From: SZUA-36 sp963774415
GTDB taxonomy: Bacteria; Pseudomonadota; Gammaproteobacteria; Xanthomonadales; SZUA-36
Reading direction: 5' to 3'
DNA: 64,000 nucleotides
Assembly (NCBI GenBank): GCA_963774415.1
Contig: CAVZEU010000001.1
Coordinates: 496,001-560,000 of the forward strand
Position 1 is the first letter of the stretch, and every line of letters begins with the position of its first letter. This document shows, piece after piece, positions 62,574 through 64,000 of the stretch. The notes under the pieces are model-generated. The model was not told the DNA's origin. It saw nothing but the letters and a program-made list of their open reading frames with translations, and ran no database searches. The translations under genes were made by a program, and so were the position numbers.

Positions 62574-63831
62574 AGACGTGCGCCCGTGACCGGGGCAGCG
62601 CGTTGTTCTCCTCCCGCGTGAACAGCACCTGGAAAAGCTGCAGCTGCCCCGTGGTGAAGGCCGCCTTGGAACCCGCCAGGTACAGCCGCCAGCAGCGCAC
62701 GAAGCGCTCGTCCATCATGGCCCGGACCTCGTCGGCGTGTTGCTCGAAGCGCCCGAGCCAGGCGTCCAGCGTACGCGCGTAGTGCAGCCTCAGGTTCTCG
62801 ACATCCAGCACCGACATGCCCGCCGGTTCGAAAATATCCATCATCTCCCGCAGCGTCGGCGGGTAGGCGCCGGGGAAAATCCGCCGTTCTATCCAGGCGT
62901 TGATCGGTTTCGGGCGGTTGCGTCCGATGCTGTGGATGAGGCCGCGGCCGCCCGGTCGCAGGCACTGCCCGATCACCCGCCCAAGTACCGGGTAATGGCG
63001 CGGGCCGACGTGCTCGAGCATACCGATCGAGACGAAGACATCGTACGCTCCGCTGATGTTGCGGTAGTCGTCGAGTACGTAATTCACACGCTCCGCCAGG
63101 CCCAGCGCCCGCGCTTTCTCGCGGGCATATTTCACTTGTTCGCGGGAGATGTTGTAGGCCGTGACTTCGACATCGTGGTGCTGAGCCATGTAAAGTGCGA
63201 AACCGCCCCAGCCGCAGCCGGCCTCGACCACCCGGTCACCCGGCTGCAGTTGCAGTTTGCGGCAAACATGGCGCATCTTGGCGACCTGTGCCGCTTCCAG
63301 TTCCATGCCCGCTTCGGGGTAATAGGCACAGGTATACTGCATCGCCTCGGTATCCAGCCACAGGCGGTAAAAATCGTTACCGATGTCGTAGTGGTGGTGG
63401 ATGTTGTCGGCCGCCCTGCGCAGCGTGTTGCGAATCGTGCGATTATACAGCGCACCCTTGAGCCGCTCGGGCCATCGCCATCGCGTCCCCCTTTGCATGC
63501 CCCGGTACACCGCTGCCAGTAGACCGGCAAGATCGCCGTCGACCCCCACGCGCCCCGCGGCGTAGAGATCGCCCCATTTCAGTTCGGGATTGAGCAACGT
63601 CTGGTAGAGCGCCCCGCGGTCACGGAAATGTATGCTTCCGAGCGAGTCACCGGCATCCGGCGCAACGCTGCAGCCGTCCCACAACTTGATGCGGATGCCC
63701 GGGGAATTCAGGTACCGCAGCAGCTGCTTCGCCAGCCACCGGTCTAGCGCATTGACGTTTTCTGCGGGCAGGGAGCGGGATTCCTGCACAGAGGGCTCTG
63801 CACAAATATTGCTCGGGGCCGTCGTGAACAT
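62560..63831 (-). CDS. cfa: Cyclopropane-fatty-acyl-phospholipid synthase-type methyltransferase
   Basis: 423 aa from ATG 63831 (GGAGG just upstream, spacing short; GTG 63852 is also possible). The N-terminal lipid-binding domain is followed by a SAM methyltransferase: HHHYDIGNDFYRLWLD, YTCAYYPEAGMELEAAQ, the SAM motif VVEAGCGWGGFALYMAQ, SIGMLEHVGPRHY and WRLYLAGSKAAF. These match CFA synthases, which methylenate unsaturated fatty acids in phospholipids. The coupled FAD oxidoreductase leaves open a different product. The 169 bases to the window end carry no supported gene. Confidence 0.92.
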   Translation of the reverse strand: MFTTAPSNICAEPSVQESRSLPAENVNALDRWLAKQLLRYLNSPGIRIKLWDGCSVAPDAGDSLGSIHFRDRGALYQTLLNPELKWGDLYAAGRVGVDGDLAGLLAAVYRGMQRGTRWRWPERLKGALYNRTIRNTLRRAADNIHHHYDIGNDFYRLWLDTEAMQYTCAYYPEAGMELEAAQVAKMRHVCRKLQLQPGDRVVEAGCGWGGFALYMAQHHDVEVTAYNISREQVKYAREKARALGLAERVNYVLDDYRNISGAYDVFVSIGMLEHVGPRHYPVLGRVIGQCLRPGGRGLIHSIGRNRPKPINAWIERRIFPGAYPPTLREMMDIFEPAGMSVLDVENLRLHYARTLDAWLGRFEQHADEVRAMMDERFVRCWRLYLAGSKAAFTTGQLQLFQVLFTREENNALPRSRAHVYADA

Positions 63832-64000
63832 AAGCCTCCACAGCCTGTTCACTCCGGGGGTTATGGGCTTGCTCGCGTTCGTCCATAGTCTGCTCCGGAA
63901 TACCCGCCAACGGCGCAGCCGGCGGCGAGGGCTGAATACGGAACTTGCCTGTTGGATTATACCGCAAGAATCCCGGTCTTCAATCGAGGGCCCCGAAGGC

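Overview
The window is about 64 kb of high-GC DNA, probably from a free-living, respiratory gammaproteobacterium. The best taxonomic clues are the infA / clpA-clpS / mnmA-hflD neighbourhood, ygfZ divergent from a ygfX-like gene, a complete ccoNOQP-GHIS cluster, AcnA and a Cfa-type methyltransferase. I cannot name the genus from sequence alone.

Layout. 1-2.7 kb: the tail of a methyltransferase and two tandem PilT/PilU-type ATPases. 2.7-4.1 kb: ygfZ divergent from a ygfX-like gene, with no sdhE between them. 4.3-13.3 kb: one co-directional cbb3 oxidase run (ccoN, O, Q, P, a small membrane gene, ccoG, ccoH, ccoI, ccoS, a TauE/SafE-like gene), then a secreted NTF2-like protein. 14-17.6 kb: a TonB-dependent receptor, a ferritin-like protein and an arginase.

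17.8-29.4 kb is an accessory region of lower GC. It starts at a tRNA-Leu(TAA). Copies of the 3' end of that tRNA recur at 19.86 kb and 27.80 kb, so it looks like two nested or successive tRNA-targeted insertions. Cargo: a secreted protein with GHG and CSC motifs, a BspA-like 25-aa repeat protein, an EndoG-type nuclease that has lost its catalytic His, a Sel1-repeat protein, small membrane proteins, a Ser/Thr kinase, a DUF5681-like protein, a lipoprotein and gene remnants. I see no integrase.

29.5-39 kb: a CheC-like/CheY-like pair, a threonine dehydratase-like enzyme, a DUF3482 GTPase/DUF2868 membrane protein pair, tRNA-Ala(CGC), an FAD-linked oxidase, an aldo/keto reductase, the stump of a MocR-type regulator and a thiamine-diphosphate enzyme.

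39-53.5 kb is the most remarkable part. A tight gene block encodes two MotB/ExbD-like single-span proteins carrying vWA domains, a MotA/TolQ/ExbB-like channel protein, a cytosolic FHA protein, a secreted pseudo-protease-TM-FHA protein, a Ser/Thr kinase-TM-SUMF1-like protein and a secreted repeat protein. It is flanked by a secreted TPR-like/CHAT-like protein lacking both catalytic residues, and by a convergent pair encoding a lipoprotein with MORN-like repeats and a small secreted protein. I infer an ion-driven, kinase/FHA-regulated envelope machine, and I know of no published description of this combination.

53.6-64 kb: tRNA-Cys, tRNA-Gly, infA, clpA, clpS, mnmA, hflD, acnA, and an FAD oxidoreductase overlapping a cyclopropane-fatty-acid-synthase-type gene.
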